DNA of 64,000 nt. It comes from Lutibacter agarilyticus. Lineage in GTDB: Bacteria > Bacteroidota > Bacteroidia > Flavobacteriales > Flavobacteriaceae. Under the pieces are notes generated by a model. The model did no database searches. It was not told where the DNA came from and saw nothing but the letters and a program-made list of their open reading frames with translations. Positions 1 to 8,167 of the stretch are shown one piece after another (within the stretch, counting starts at the first letter, position 1; each line of letters starts with the position of its first letter). Where the stretch lies: contig NZ_FZNT01000010.1 of the NCBI RefSeq assembly GCF_900188235.1, positions 102,094 to 166,093 of the forward strand. Reading direction: 5' to 3'. The position numbers and the translations under genes are program-made.

Positions 1-787
1 TTACCAATGAAGCAGCTAGTTTATAGGAGGTTGATGTAACAAAATACAACCAATAAGAGGATAATTTTGGAGTCATTATCGGAATGGTAATAATACGTCT
101 TTTTAAACCTCGTATGCTTGCAAATTCCAACAACATTTGTTTGTAGGTAAGTATTTCTGGGCCAAAAATGTCAAATGATTTATCAAATAAATCTTTATTG
201 TTAATAGCTCTTTGTAAAAAAGTTAAAACATCCCTAACGGCTATAGGTTGTGTTTTAGTGTTTAGCCATTTTGGAGCTACCATAATAGGTAATTTTTCAA
301 CCAAATCTCTAATAATTTCAAAAGAAGAACTTCCAGACCCAACAATAATACCGGCTTTAAATGTTGTTAAGGCGTAATTTTTTGACTGTAATTTTGTTTC
401 TACATTTTTTCGAGATAATAAATGTTTTGAAAGTTTTGTATCGTTTGTAATACCGCTTAAATAAATAACCTGTTTTGTTGAAGTGTTTTCGATATGTTTT
501 TTAAAATTTTCAGCACATTTTTCTTCAAGTGTATGAAATTCAGTTGATGAATTAGACATAGAATGAATTAAATAGTAAGCAATCTCAATATTACTAGGAA
601 TGTTTTTTAAACTTTCAGGGTTTAAAAAATCAACTTCTACTAGAGTTATATTTTTATGGTTTTTAAAACTTTTAGGGGCTCTATCCTTGTCTCTTACAGT
701 GCAAACAATAGTATGGCCATCATTTAATAATAACGGAATTAAGCGTTTTCCAATATAGCCTGTTGCTCCTGTGACAAGAATTTTCAT
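1..787 (-). CDS. NAD(P)-binding SDR/epimerase-like protein, 3' part outside window
   Basis: Read on the minus strand, the frame opens with ATG at 787 and stays open to the window edge, giving 262 residues without a stop. The N-terminus carries the Rossmann dinucleotide motif TGATGYIG, as in NmrA-like and YbjT-type atypical SDR proteins, which often end in a DUF2867 domain; that end is not visible here. Substrate unknown. The start lies directly after the stop of the flavin reductase gene (790-788), so it is the promoter-distal gene of the leftward TetR-CAP-ABC1-flavin reductase run. I infer a redox or stress role from these neighbours. The family call is firm, the function is not. Confidence 0.8.
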   Translation of the reverse strand, partial: MKILVTGATGYIGKRLIPLLLNDGHTIVCTVRDKDRAPKSFKNHKNITLVEVDFLNPESLKNIPSNIEIAYYLIHSMSNSSTEFHTLEEKCAENFKKHIENTSTKQVIYLSGITNDTKLSKHLLSRKNVETKLQSKNYALTTFKAGIIVGSGSSSFEIIRDLVEKLPIMVAPKWLNTKTQPIAVRDVLTFLQRAINNKDLFDKSFDIFGPEILTYKQMLLEFASIRGLKRRIITIPIMTPKLSSYWLYFVTSTSYKLAASLV

Positions 788-1405
788 TTATTTTATAGGT
801 CTTTGATAGTTAAAACGTTCTTTTAATTGGGGAATGGCATACCCATTTAACCCGTTTATGGTAGCGATTTGTCCTTCTGATAAATTAATGAAACCATCAT
901 TGTGTAAAAGTTCATCTTTAATATACAGTCCTTGTATTTCGCCAATTACAAGTTTGGTGTTATTTGCTTTTATATCATACGCTTCAATATATTTCAAAGC
1001 TAATTGAATAGGGCAATCTTTAACAAAAGGCGCATAAAAACTATTTTTATAATCAGTTTCTAAATTGGTAACATCAAATTCAGAAATGTCTTTTTTGTAT
1101 TTAGCCGATGTATGGTGTGCGTCTTTTAAAATGTTATTGTGGATGTGATTTATAGTAAAAAAACCAGTTTCCATAATATTATCATACGTATTTCTAGGGG
1201 CTGAAGTTGGTCTTAAAATAAAACCTAATAATGGAGGTTCAGAGCCTAAATGTATTACTGAACTAAAGATAGCTACATTTGTGTTGCCAGTTGCTGATTT
1301 TGTAGCAATTAAATTCGCCGATTTATACCCTGCACAACTGTTAATTAGGTTAATTTTGTACAGGTGTTCTAATTTATTGATTTCTTGATTGTTAAGGTAA
1401 ATCAT
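788..1405 (-). CDS. flavin reductase family protein
   Basis: A 205-residue protein with the FMN-binding split-barrel layout of the flavin reductase-like family. Visible features are the N-terminal SANLIATKS segment, a central LGFILRPTS stretch after HLGSEPP, and the C-terminal EIQGLYI strand. Members bind FMN and either reduce free flavin or act as small flavoenzymes; the partner is unknown. The start ATG overlaps the stop of the upstream ABC1 gene by one base (TAATG), and the stop directly abuts the next start, so translation is probably coupled. Its place between a kinase-like protein and an SDR suggests a shared redox function, which is inference. Confidence 0.8.
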   Translation of the reverse strand: MIYLNNQEINKLEHLYKINLINSCAGYKSANLIATKSATGNTNVAIFSSVIHLGSEPPLLGFILRPTSAPRNTYDNIMETGFFTINHIHNNILKDAHHTSAKYKKDISEFDVTNLETDYKNSFYAPFVKDCPIQLALKYIEAYDIKANNTKLVIGEIQGLYIKDELLHNDGFINLSEGQIATINGLNGYAIPQLKERFNYQRPIK

Positions 1406-2718
1406 TATAAATTTTTAAAATTGTTGATGCTCACTTTAGTTGCTTTTAAATCGAACATTAAATTATACAATCCAAAAAAGGTTCGGTTAATGTATATAAA
1501 ATGCTTAGAACCCCTGTTTCCATTCATTTTTTTAAGTTCAGTGCTTTTTGAATACCGTTCTCCTAGTTCTGCAATTTGTTGAAAGAAATTAGGATCTGAA
1601 AAATCAAATATTTCTTGGTGGAAAGGCTGTGTAAATAAGCTTAACATATCATGAAACATGGCTGTGAAAAATGCTATTTCTTCAAGAGAATCATCAGCTC
1701 TTAAAATTTCTAATTCTATTAATTTTTGTTGAAATATTTCAGGATTATTGATGTTTTCTTTTTTAGCTAATTCAAAATATGGAATATAAAAATCATCAGG
1801 AATAGTTTTCATACAGCCAAAATCTAGTGCAATTAAGTTAGCTTCTTTTGAAATTAAAAAGTTACCAGGATGTGGATCTGCGTGTACTTTTTTAAGGGTA
1901 TGAATTTGATACATGTAAAAATCCCACAATGCTTGACCTATTTTGGTTGATTTTTCAGCATTTGTATTGTGCGCTGTAAATTCTGATAAATGTTCGCCTT
2001 CCATCCAGTCCATAGTTATAATTCTTTCCGAAGAAAATTCTGAATAATACTTAGGAAATTGTAAGTTAGGAATGTGAGCACAAGCTTCAGAAATTTCTTT
2101 ACTTTGTTTCATTTCAATTAAGTAATTGGTTTCTTCAATTAATTTATCTTCAACTTCTTTAAAATACTTATCAGAATCTTTTCCTTTAATATTAAACATG
2201 CTTATAGCAATAGGTTTTACCAAAGTAAGATCACTAGAAATGCTATTTGCAATACCAGGGTATTGAATTTTTACAGCTAAGTTTTTACCGTTTTTTACTG
2301 CTTTATGAACTTGACCAATACTTGCTGCATTTACAGAGTTTGCATTAAAGGTGTCAAATATTTCACTGGGTGCTTTGCCAAAGTATTTTTTAAATGTTTT
2401 TAAAACTAATGGTGCTGATAATGGAGGAACAGAGAATTGCGATAAAGAAAATTTTTCTACGTAAGCTTGCGGTAAAACACTTTTTTCCATGCTTAACATT
2501 TGAGCTACTTTTAGGGCGCTTCCTTTTAATTTTTTTAAACCATCGTAAATATCTTCAGCATTATTTTTGTTTAATTTTTCTTTAGCTTCATCTTCAGTGT
2601 TTACTAATTTATCACCGTAATATTTTAAATAATTCATACCAACCTTTGCGCCAGTTTGTACTAGTTTTGAGGCTCTGTGAATTTTTGAAACCGGAATTGT
2701 ATCTATAGTTTTTAGCAT
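1405..2718 (-). CDS. ABC1/UbiB (AarF)-family atypical kinase
   Basis: A 437-residue protein of the ABC1 atypical kinase family. Visible in order: a KVAQMLS segment near residue 70, which matches the family KxGQ motif with Gly replaced by Ala; the Ala-rich loop AASIGQVH near residue 132; the lysine strand LAVKIQYPG; the EETNY acidic motif; the catalytic loop HADPHPGN; and the metal-binding DFG in ALDFGCMK. Family members such as UbiB, COQ8 and plastidial ABC1K proteins support isoprenoid-quinone synthesis or oxidative-stress tolerance and have ATPase activity. No membrane segment typical of UbiB is evident. It is co-directional with the CAP lipoprotein and the flavin reductase. Confidence 0.88.
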   Translation of the reverse strand: MLKTIDTIPVSKIHRASKLVQTGAKVGMNYLKYYGDKLVNTEDEAKEKLNKNNAEDIYDGLKKLKGSALKVAQMLSMEKSVLPQAYVEKFSLSQFSVPPLSAPLVLKTFKKYFGKAPSEIFDTFNANSVNAASIGQVHKAVKNGKNLAVKIQYPGIANSISSDLTLVKPIAISMFNIKGKDSDKYFKEVEDKLIEETNYLIEMKQSKEISEACAHIPNLQFPKYYSEFSSERIITMDWMEGEHLSEFTAHNTNAEKSTKIGQALWDFYMYQIHTLKKVHADPHPGNFLISKEANLIALDFGCMKTIPDDFYIPYFELAKKENINNPEIFQQKLIELEILRADDSLEEIAFFTAMFHDMLSLFTQPFHQEIFDFSDPNFFQQIAELGERYSKSTELKKMNGNRGSKHFIYINRTFFGLYNLMFDLKATKVSINNFKNL

Positions 2719-2736
2719 AGTTGTATGTTTTTAAGT

Positions 2737-3252
2737 TTATCTTATTATGAATATGTGAGTGAAAAAATTTTTCCCCTTAGCGTTTTGTTTGATTGAAATT
2801 CCAAAATGAGTGTATTTTTTATCTTCAATAACTTTTTTATGTTTACCACTGTTAAGCCAGGCTTGAAAAGCACTTTTGGCTGTAGTATATCCAAATCCTA
2901 AATTTTCCCCAATTGCTTTTGCGTTAGCTTTAGCCATTAGTTCTTGATTTCTTTTTGGAAAATTTTCATGACTTAACCTTCCTGTTTCAGCCATAAAATT
3001 TGAGTGCGACTCTGCAACTTTTGAAATTAAATTCATTCTTTCTAAGGAGTTCAGCCCTATTGAAGATCTATAATTATTTACTAAATCAAGTATCTCCAAT
3101 TCCATGTTTATGTATTCAATACTATTTTCATTTAGATGATCAATGTAAATTTCATCGTCTTCATTTGTACAAGAAGAAAATAATAACATCATTATTGTAA
3201 TGAAAAGGAGGTTGAATTTTGTTTTTTTGATTGGAATTCTTTGGAAATACAT
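2737..3252 (-). CDS. CAP (SCP/PR1)-domain lipoprotein
   Basis: A 171-residue secreted protein. The hydrophobic segment near residues 14-27 ends in a lipobox (LLFSSC), so Cys28 is probably lipidated and the protein sits in the cell envelope. The rest is a short CAP domain with the motifs HSNFMAETGRLSHENF, IGENLGFG and AWLNSGKHKKVI, including the His and Glu that usually line the CAP cavity. Bacterial CAP proteins are poorly characterised. The gene follows the TetR gene by 17 nt and precedes the ABC1 gene by 18 nt, so all are probably one transcript. Why a CAP protein belongs to this redox-like set is not clear. Confidence 0.82.
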   Translation of the reverse strand: MYFQRIPIKKTKFNLLFITIMMLLFSSCTNEDDEIYIDHLNENSIEYINMELEILDLVNNYRSSIGLNSLERMNLISKVAESHSNFMAETGRLSHENFPKRNQELMAKANAKAIGENLGFGYTTAKSAFQAWLNSGKHKKVIEDKKYTHFGISIKQNAKGKNFFTHIFIIR

Positions 3253-3269
3253 TTTAAGAGTGTTTATAA

Positions 3270-3926
3270 TTAAAAATTTAAATTCATTTTTTCTTTATAT
3301 AAAAATTTTCCTAAGTCTATAATACTTTTAAAAGGAGTGGTGTCTATTATATCGAAGCTTGTGTTGACGGATTTCTCTATAAATATGTCTGTTTTTTCAA
3401 AAGAGGCTGAAGAATCGTTTAACCAAAATTTAATGGTTATTAGTAATTGAAGCCAAGCACTTTCTTTGATGCTTTTTTGTTGAATTTGAGCAAGATTTTT
3501 TTGTTTTAAATCAATAGTTTCAATTTCTAACGAATCAATATAAGTAGTAAAGCTATTTTTAAGTTCAGAAAGTGTACTTAATTTTTTAAGCTGCATAGAG
3601 TCTGCATTAATAACAGCACTTACATAACTTCTATTTGCAGTTAAGTTTTCAAAAAAGGTATAGTAAAAACTTAATAATTTATTTCGGGCATCAAATGTTT
3701 GGTAATCTTTACTTTTTTCTAAAACACTTATGGTGTTTTCATAAAAAGCATTAAAAATTGATTTCTCAACTGCTTCAAATGATCCAAAATGAGCATAAAA
3801 TAAAGCTTCTTCAAATTTATTTTCTTTAGCAAAAGCATAAACAGTTGTTGGTTTTGTATTGTTTTCTAGTACAAAGTTCATGTACATTGTTATAATTTCT
3901 ATTGCATTTATTTTTTTATTTGACAT
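3270..3926 (-). CDS. TetR-family transcriptional regulator
   Basis: A 218-residue TetR-type protein when started at MSNKKINAIE (ATG at 3926-3924). A longer reading from 3977 adds 17 residues without homology character and is not preferred. The N-terminal part has the helix-turn-helix segment around TTVYAFAKENKFEE and FYAHFGSFEA, and the C-terminal part is all-helical, as expected for ligand binding. It heads the leftward gene run and lies divergent to the pterin operon starting at 4093, with about 165 bp between the starts. I infer that it controls one or both transcripts. No clear operator palindrome was seen in the gap. Confidence 0.8.
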   Translation of the reverse strand: MSNKKINAIEIITMYMNFVLENNTKPTTVYAFAKENKFEEALFYAHFGSFEAVEKSIFNAFYENTISVLEKSKDYQTFDARNKLLSFYYTFFENLTANRSYVSAVINADSMQLKKLSTLSELKNSFTTYIDSLEIETIDLKQKNLAQIQQKSIKESAWLQLLITIKFWLNDSSASFEKTDIFIEKSVNTSFDIIDTTPFKSIIDLGKFLYKEKMNLNF

Positions 3927-4050
3927 AATATATGTGTTTTTAATTCTGTTTAAATTATTTAAATACAAATTAAACAAAATAAATTGATAAAATTTATTAT
4001 TGGTTATGTTAAAACTTTATTAAATCATAAGTAAAATCAATAGTGATGTT

Positions 4051-4080
4051 TTTGTGGGTTGATTTTATTGTTTAACTTTG
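4051..4080 (+). promoter_or_regulatory. Bacteroidota-type promoter for the pterin/stress operon
   Basis: TTTG at 4051-4054 and TAACTTTG at 4073-4080 are separated by 18 bp, close to the Bacteroidota consensus (TTTG, then TAnnTTTG). The start codon follows 13 bp after the -7 element, so the leader would be very short. Confidence 0.6.
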
Positions 4081-4092
4081 TATATGTAAAAT

Positions 4093-4515
4093 ATGAACAA
4101 AATGAATTATAAGGTTGCTGTAACAAGACGAGAACACTTTAACTCGGCACATCGTTTACATAATGTAAACTGGTCTAATGAAAAAAATGCAAGTGTATTT
4201 GGAAAATGTAATAACCCAAACTTTCACGGACATAATTATGAGTTAGAAGTAAAATTAATAGGTACAATTGATGAGGATACGGGATATGTGATAGATACAA
4301 AGCACTTATCAGATCTTATTAAAATTAATGTGCTAGATAAATTTGATCACAAAAATTTGAATTTAGATGTTGAAGAGTTTAAAGTTTTAAACCCAACAAC
4401 TGAAAACATTGCTATGATTATTTATATGATTTTAAGACCTCTTATTGAGGATAAATACGAATTAAAAATTAAGCTTTATGAAACACCAAGAAACTTTGTT
4501 GAATTTCCCTACTAA
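4093..4515 (+). CDS. 6-pyruvoyl-tetrahydropterin synthase (eukaryotic PTPS type)
   Basis: A 140-residue PTPS/QueD-family enzyme. Zinc ligands are His20 (in SAHRL) and His45 and His47 (in HGHNYE), and the catalytic Cys is Cys39. The spacing Cys-x5-HGH (CNNPNFHGH) matches animal-type PTPS, whereas QueD usually has Cys-x3-HGH. The motifs DHKNLNLD and TTENIA also read like animal PTPS. Family knowledge: PTPS turns 7,8-dihydroneopterin triphosphate into 6-pyruvoyl-tetrahydropterin. The FolE that makes this substrate is the next gene and overlaps the 3' end by 38 nt. A second ATG at 4102 is an alternative start. Confidence 0.87.
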   Translation: MNKMNYKVAVTRREHFNSAHRLHNVNWSNEKNASVFGKCNNPNFHGHNYELEVKLIGTIDEDTGYVIDTKHLSDLIKINVLDKFDHKNLNLDVEEFKVLNPTTENIAMIIYMILRPLIEDKYELKIKLYETPRNFVEFPY

Positions 4516-5179
4516 CGGAAACAAGCTAAATGGCTTTAGTTTTGATGAAATAGGAGACGATCATTTATATACAGGTATTGATACTCCTTTAACTAAAGAT
4601 GCTTTTAAATTATCAGATGACGAAAAGAAGGATAAAATTGCAGGTTTATTTGCTGAAATTATGCAAGTAATGGGCTTAGATTTAACCGACGACTCTTTAA
4701 ATGGTACTCCTAAAAGAGTAGCTAAAATGTATATTGATGAAATATTTTCAGGTTTAAATCCCGAAAATAAGCCAAAAATTGCCTTGTTTGAGAATAAATA
4801 CCAATACAGTCAAATGTTAGTTGAAAAGAATATTCAATTTTATTCTAACTGCGAACATCATTTTGTCCCAATTTTTGGGAAAGTACACGTAGCTTATGTG
4901 TCTTCAGGAAAAGTAATTGGGCTTTCTAAAATAAACCGAATTGTACAATATTTTGCAAACAGACCACAAGTTCAAGAACGTTTAACCAATCAAATTGCGT
5001 TGGAATTAGCTTCGGTTTTAGAAACCGATGACATTGCAGTTATTATTGATGCTAAGCATTTGTGTGTTGCTTCAAGAGGAATTAAAGATGATTCTTCAGC
5101 AACAGTAACTAGTTATTATGGAGGTATATTTAATAAGCCAGAAAAAATTGTTGAACTTCAAAATTATTTAAAACAGTAA
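4478..5179 (+). CDS. folE: GTP cyclohydrolase I
   Basis: A 233-residue type I GTP cyclohydrolase, which makes 7,8-dihydroneopterin triphosphate from GTP. Zinc ligands are visible as Cys125 and His128 (SNCEHHFVP) and Cys197 (KHLCVASRG). The RPQVQERLTNQ segment is the usual substrate-site region. The only ATG upstream of the conserved domain lies inside the end of the PTPS gene, so either this 38-nt overlap or a TTG nine to ten codons later is the start; coupled translation is likely. FolE also feeds folate synthesis, but the pairing with a PTPS points to a tetrahydropterin cofactor. Confidence 0.95.
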   Translation: MKHQETLLNFPTNGNKLNGFSFDEIGDDHLYTGIDTPLTKDAFKLSDDEKKDKIAGLFAEIMQVMGLDLTDDSLNGTPKRVAKMYIDEIFSGLNPENKPKIALFENKYQYSQMLVEKNIQFYSNCEHHFVPIFGKVHVAYVSSGKVIGLSKINRIVQYFANRPQVQERLTNQIALELASVLETDDIAVIIDAKHLCVASRGIKDDSSATVTSYYGGIFNKPEKIVELQNYLKQ

Positions 5180-5182
5180 ATT

Positions 5183-5404
5183 ATGGATTTAATAAATGAA
5201 GCACTAAGGTACGAGCAACAAAAGCTTTCATTAAAAACAACTAGCGATAGAATTGTTGCCTCAAAAAAATTAAAAACCTTAATTTTAGGATTGAATGAGA
5301 TTTATAAGAAAACTAAAAATCCTGAATTGATGGATATTATGAAACGCCTAACCGTTATAAAACGGAAAGTTGAAAAACGTTTAAACTTAAGAATTACTAT
5401 TTAA
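5183..5404 (+). CDS. small helical conserved hypothetical protein
   Basis: A 73-residue basic protein, predicted from its composition to be almost wholly alpha-helical, with no signal peptide or membrane segment. It begins 3 nt after the folE stop and ends 9 nt before the SDR gene, so it is a real operon member and not a shadow. Its C-terminus, rich in Lys and Arg (KRKVEKRLNLR), could contact nucleic acid or an acidic partner. No family recognised. Confidence 0.65.
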   Translation: MDLINEALRYEQQKLSLKTTSDRIVASKKLKTLILGLNEIYKKTKNPELMDIMKRLTVIKRKVEKRLNLRITI

Positions 5405-5413
5405 AATTCAACA

Positions 5414-6097
5414 ATGAAAACAATTGTAATTATTGGTGGAAGCAAAGGAATTGGGAAAGCAATTTCACAGCTAGAACTAACAAATAATAAAGTAATTAAT
5501 ATTAGTAGATCAGATCCTGAATTCTATCATCAAAATTTAACACATTATAATTGTGATATTTTGATTGATGAATTACCCGATTTAGAAACTATTGATACGC
5601 TAATATATTGCCCTGGAAGCATCAATTTAAAGCCTTTTAATAGATTGAATTTAGAAGATTTTAAAAACGATTATGAAATTAATTTCTTAGGAGCTGTTAA
5701 GGCCATTCAAAAATATTTACCTTTATTAAAAGAGTCTGCTAAACCATCGGTGTTATTATTTAGCACTGTAGCGTCTAAATTAGGAATGCCTTTTCATGCA
5801 AGTATTGCTTCGGCAAAAGCAGCTGTAGAAGGTTTGGTGAAATCTTTGGCGGCAGAATTTTCACCAACAATTAGAGTAAATGCGATTGCACCAACAGTTA
5901 CTAATACAACATTAGCGTCTAAGCTTTTGAGAAATGATAGATTGAAGGATCAAATGATTGAAAGACACCCTTTAAAAAAATATTTGCAACCAGAAGAAAT
6001 TGCTGAAATGGCTTCTTTTTTAATTTCAGAAAAGGCAGGGTCAATGTCTGGTCAAATAATTGAAATGGATTGTGGTATTACCACTATTAAAAGTTAA
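5414..6097 (+). CDS. short-chain dehydrogenase/reductase fold protein lacking the catalytic Tyr
   Basis: A 227-residue classical SDR fold. The nucleotide motif GGSKGIG is intact near residue 8, the catalytic Ser117 lies in FSTVAS, and Lys135 is present. The Tyr of the YxxxK pair is replaced by Ile131 (IASAK). It may therefore be a non-catalytic binder, or use an unusual mechanism. Placement after PTPS and FolE would fit a sepiapterin or 6-pyruvoyl-tetrahydropterin reductase, but the missing Tyr argues against a standard enzyme. The C-terminal tail MSGQIIEMDCG is typical of SDRs. No substrate can be assigned from the sequence. Confidence 0.85.
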   Translation: MKTIVIIGGSKGIGKAISQLELTNNKVINISRSDPEFYHQNLTHYNCDILIDELPDLETIDTLIYCPGSINLKPFNRLNLEDFKNDYEINFLGAVKAIQKYLPLLKESAKPSVLLFSTVASKLGMPFHASIASAKAAVEGLVKSLAAEFSPTIRVNAIAPTVTNTTLASKLLRNDRLKDQMIERHPLKKYLQPEEIAEMASFLISEKAGSMSGQIIEMDCGITTIKS

Positions 6098-6119
6098 AAG
6101 ATAATTAAAATAGATATAA

Positions 6120-6680
6120 ATGAAAATTATAGCAACAATTACAAGTTTATTAGTAGCCGTATTTACACTTAACTTTACAAATAAAACGTCAAAAACAATG
6201 GGTGCAACTTCTTCAATTTATGATATCGAAATCAATAGTATTTCAGGAGAACCTATCAATTTAGGTGATTTCAAAGGAAAAAAAATATTAATAGTGAATA
6301 CTGCTTCAGAATGTGGTTTTACAGGGCAATACGAAGATTTAGAGAAATTATATAAAACGTATAAAGATAAGTTGGTAGTTATTGGAGTTCCTTGTAATCA
6401 ATTTGGAGGTCAAGAGCCAGGAACATTTACTGAAATTAAAACTTTTTGTGAAGTGAATTATGGAGTTACTTTTTTATTGACTGAAAAAGTTGATGTGAAA
6501 GGTGAAAACCAACACCCTTTATATGCTTGGTTAACTAAAGAAGAAATGAACGGCGTTAAAAGTTCATCGGTAAAATGGAATTTTCAAAAATACTTAATTG
6601 ATGAAAATGGTGCGTACATAGATTATTTCTATTCGATGACAAAACCTATGAGTTCAAAAATCACAAAATATTTTGAGTAA
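6120..6680 (+). CDS. Cys-type glutathione peroxidase family protein, probably exported
   Basis: A 186-residue GPx-family peroxidase. Peroxidatic Cys65 is in ASECGFTGQ, with the partner residues in PCNQFGGQE and VKWNFQKYL (Gln and Trp). Cys110 in the FCEVNYGV motif is the usual resolving Cys of thioredoxin-dependent GPx enzymes. Compared with about 160 residues for the core family, there is an N-terminal extension of roughly 28 residues with a hydrophobic stretch (ITSLLVAVFTL), which looks like a signal peptide or membrane anchor. It would then reduce hydroperoxides in the periplasm. Its end overlaps the tspO start by 8 nt. Confidence 0.9.
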   Translation: MKIIATITSLLVAVFTLNFTNKTSKTMGATSSIYDIEINSISGEPINLGDFKGKKILIVNTASECGFTGQYEDLEKLYKTYKDKLVVIGVPCNQFGGQEPGTFTEIKTFCEVNYGVTFLLTEKVDVKGENQHPLYAWLTKEEMNGVKSSSVKWNFQKYLIDENGAYIDYFYSMTKPMSSKITKYFE

Positions 6681-7140
6681 AAAATTTAAATACATATTGT
6701 TATTTATAGTGCTGAATTTTGGAGCGTTAGCAATTGGTAGTTATTTTATGAATAACGGTCCTTTAACGGATTGGTACTTAGCATTAAATAAGGCACCTTG
6801 GACACCACCGGGTTGGGTATTTGGAGCTGCGTGGTTTTCAATTATGATTTGTTATTCAATATATATGGCAAATTTAATTTTGAAATGTAAACATAAATAT
6901 CTTGTTTGGTTTTTGTTTTCAGTACAATTTATTTTAAATGTTTCCTGGAATTATCTATTTTTTAATAAACATTTAATATTCGAAGGCTTTTTAATTATCT
7001 CAAATTTAACGCTTGTTGTTGGTTTCTTTTTATTCGGTTTTAAAAACAGACTAAAATTAACATCATTATGGATTGTTCCTTATTTTGTTTGGTTGTTGTT
7101 GGCTAGCTCTTTAAACTTATACATTATTATTAATAACTAA
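6673..7140 (+). CDS. tspO: TspO/MBR (peripheral benzodiazepine receptor) family membrane protein
   Basis: A 155-residue membrane protein with five hydrophobic segments. The diagnostic first loop reads LNKAPWTPPGWVFG, followed by the Trp- and Asn-rich NVSWNYLFF segment that lines the tetrapyrrole pocket in TspO structures. Bacterial TspO binds porphyrins and helps in photo-oxidative stress control. The start is TTG at 6673, inside the end of the GPx gene; the next ATG would remove the first transmembrane segment, so the TTG is preferred. Its neighbours (GPx, SRPBCC, ABC1 kinase) fit a light or singlet-oxygen stress role, which is inference. Confidence 0.92.
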   Translation: MSKKFKYILLFIVLNFGALAIGSYFMNNGPLTDWYLALNKAPWTPPGWVFGAAWFSIMICYSIYMANLILKCKHKYLVWFLFSVQFILNVSWNYLFFNKHLIFEGFLIISNLTLVVGFFLFGFKNRLKLTSLWIVPYFVWLLLASSLNLYIIINN

Positions 7141-7144
7141 TTTT

Positions 7145-7630
7145 ATGAAATTTTCAACGAAAGGAAAAGTATATAGGTTGTCGTCAACACAACGGTTACC
7201 AATTTCTATGGATGATGCTTGGGATTTTTTATCTAACCCAGCTAATCTAAAAGAAATTACACCAAAATATATGAGTTTTGATATTATTAGCGGAGCGGAT
7301 AGACCAATGTTTGCCGGACAAATAATTCAATACATTGTAACGCCTATTTTGGGAATTAAAACAACTTGGGTTACAGAAATTACGCACGTGGTTGATAAAG
7401 AATATTTTGTAGATGAACAGCGTTTTGGTCCATATGCGCTTTGGCATCATAAGCATTTTATTAAACCCGTTGAAGGCGGAGTTGAAATGGAAGATATTAT
7501 CGATTATAAAGTGCCGCTTGGTTTTTTAGGAAGATTGGTTCATCCAATTTTGGTAAAACCTAAGTTAATAGAAATTTTTAACCACAGAACAAAAAAGTTG
7601 ATAGAGCTTTTTGGTGAAATTAAAAATTAA
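7145..7630 (+). CDS. SRPBCC (START-like) ligand-binding protein
   Basis: A 161-residue soluble protein with the SRPBCC helix-grip signature. Typical positions are LPISMDDAWDFLSNPANLKEITP at the N-terminus (split here as LPISMDDAWDFL and SNPANLKEITP), the middle FVDEQRFGPYALWHHKH and the C-terminal helix with RTKKLIELF. The LWHHKH motif is typical of the COG4276 subgroup, which often lies beside photolyase, SDR or TspO genes. The ligand is unknown, and a lipid, quinone or pterin would all fit the cavity. It is 4 nt downstream of tspO and 3 nt upstream of the CIA30 gene. Confidence 0.85.
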   Translation: MKFSTKGKVYRLSSTQRLPISMDDAWDFLSNPANLKEITPKYMSFDIISGADRPMFAGQIIQYIVTPILGIKTTWVTEITHVVDKEYFVDEQRFGPYALWHHKHFIKPVEGGVEMEDIIDYKVPLGFLGRLVHPILVKPKLIEIFNHRTKKLIELFGEIKN

Positions 7631-7633
7631 GAA

Positions 7634-8167
7634 ATGTTTATCTTAAATTATATAGCAATTATGGCAGTTACAATAAGTACCAGTTTAACAATTATTGATT
7701 TTAATAAAAATACCAGTCTTATAGGTTGGCGTGTAGTTGATGATGTAGTTATGGGAGGGCAATCAAATGGTGATTTTAAATTAAATAATGAAGGTCATGC
7801 AGTTTTTTCAGGAACTGTTTCAACAGCTAATAATGGTGGATTTTCATCTTTAAGACATCGTTTTGATAAATTAAATATTTCTAAATTTGAGAAGATAAAG
7901 ATTCGAGTAAAGGGTGATGGTAATAAATATCAATTTAGAGTAAAACCTAATCAGTTCAATCAGTTTTCGTACACTACTTATTTTCAAACTACAACAGCAT
8001 GGGAAACTATTGAAATAAAATTAACCGATTTAATACCTACTTTTAGAGGTAGAATATTAGATATGGATAATTATAAAGGAAAAGAATTGGAAGAGATAGG
8101 TTTTTTAATAGGGAACAAGAAAAACCAAAAATTTCAATTGCTAATAGATAGTATTATTTTAGAATGA
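7634..8167 (+). CDS. CIA30-family (NADH:ubiquinone oxidoreductase assembly factor 30-like) protein
   Basis: A 177-residue jelly-roll protein with the CIA30 hallmark WRVVDDVVMGGQS after a short hydrophobic N-terminus that may be a signal or anchor. Other hallmarks are STANNGGFSSLRHRF and the C-terminal EIGFLIGNKK. In mitochondria CIA30/NDUFAF1 helps complex I assembly; bacterial homologues occur near photolyase and SDR genes and have no settled role. It overlaps the next gene by 4 nt (ATGA). No complex I gene is in the window, so a complex I role is not supported by context. Confidence 0.85.
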   Translation: MFILNYIAIMAVTISTSLTIIDFNKNTSLIGWRVVDDVVMGGQSNGDFKLNNEGHAVFSGTVSTANNGGFSSLRHRFDKLNISKFEKIKIRVKGDGNKYQFRVKPNQFNQFSYTTYFQTTTAWETIEIKLTDLIPTFRGRILDMDNYKGKELEEIGFLIGNKKNQKFQLLIDSIILE

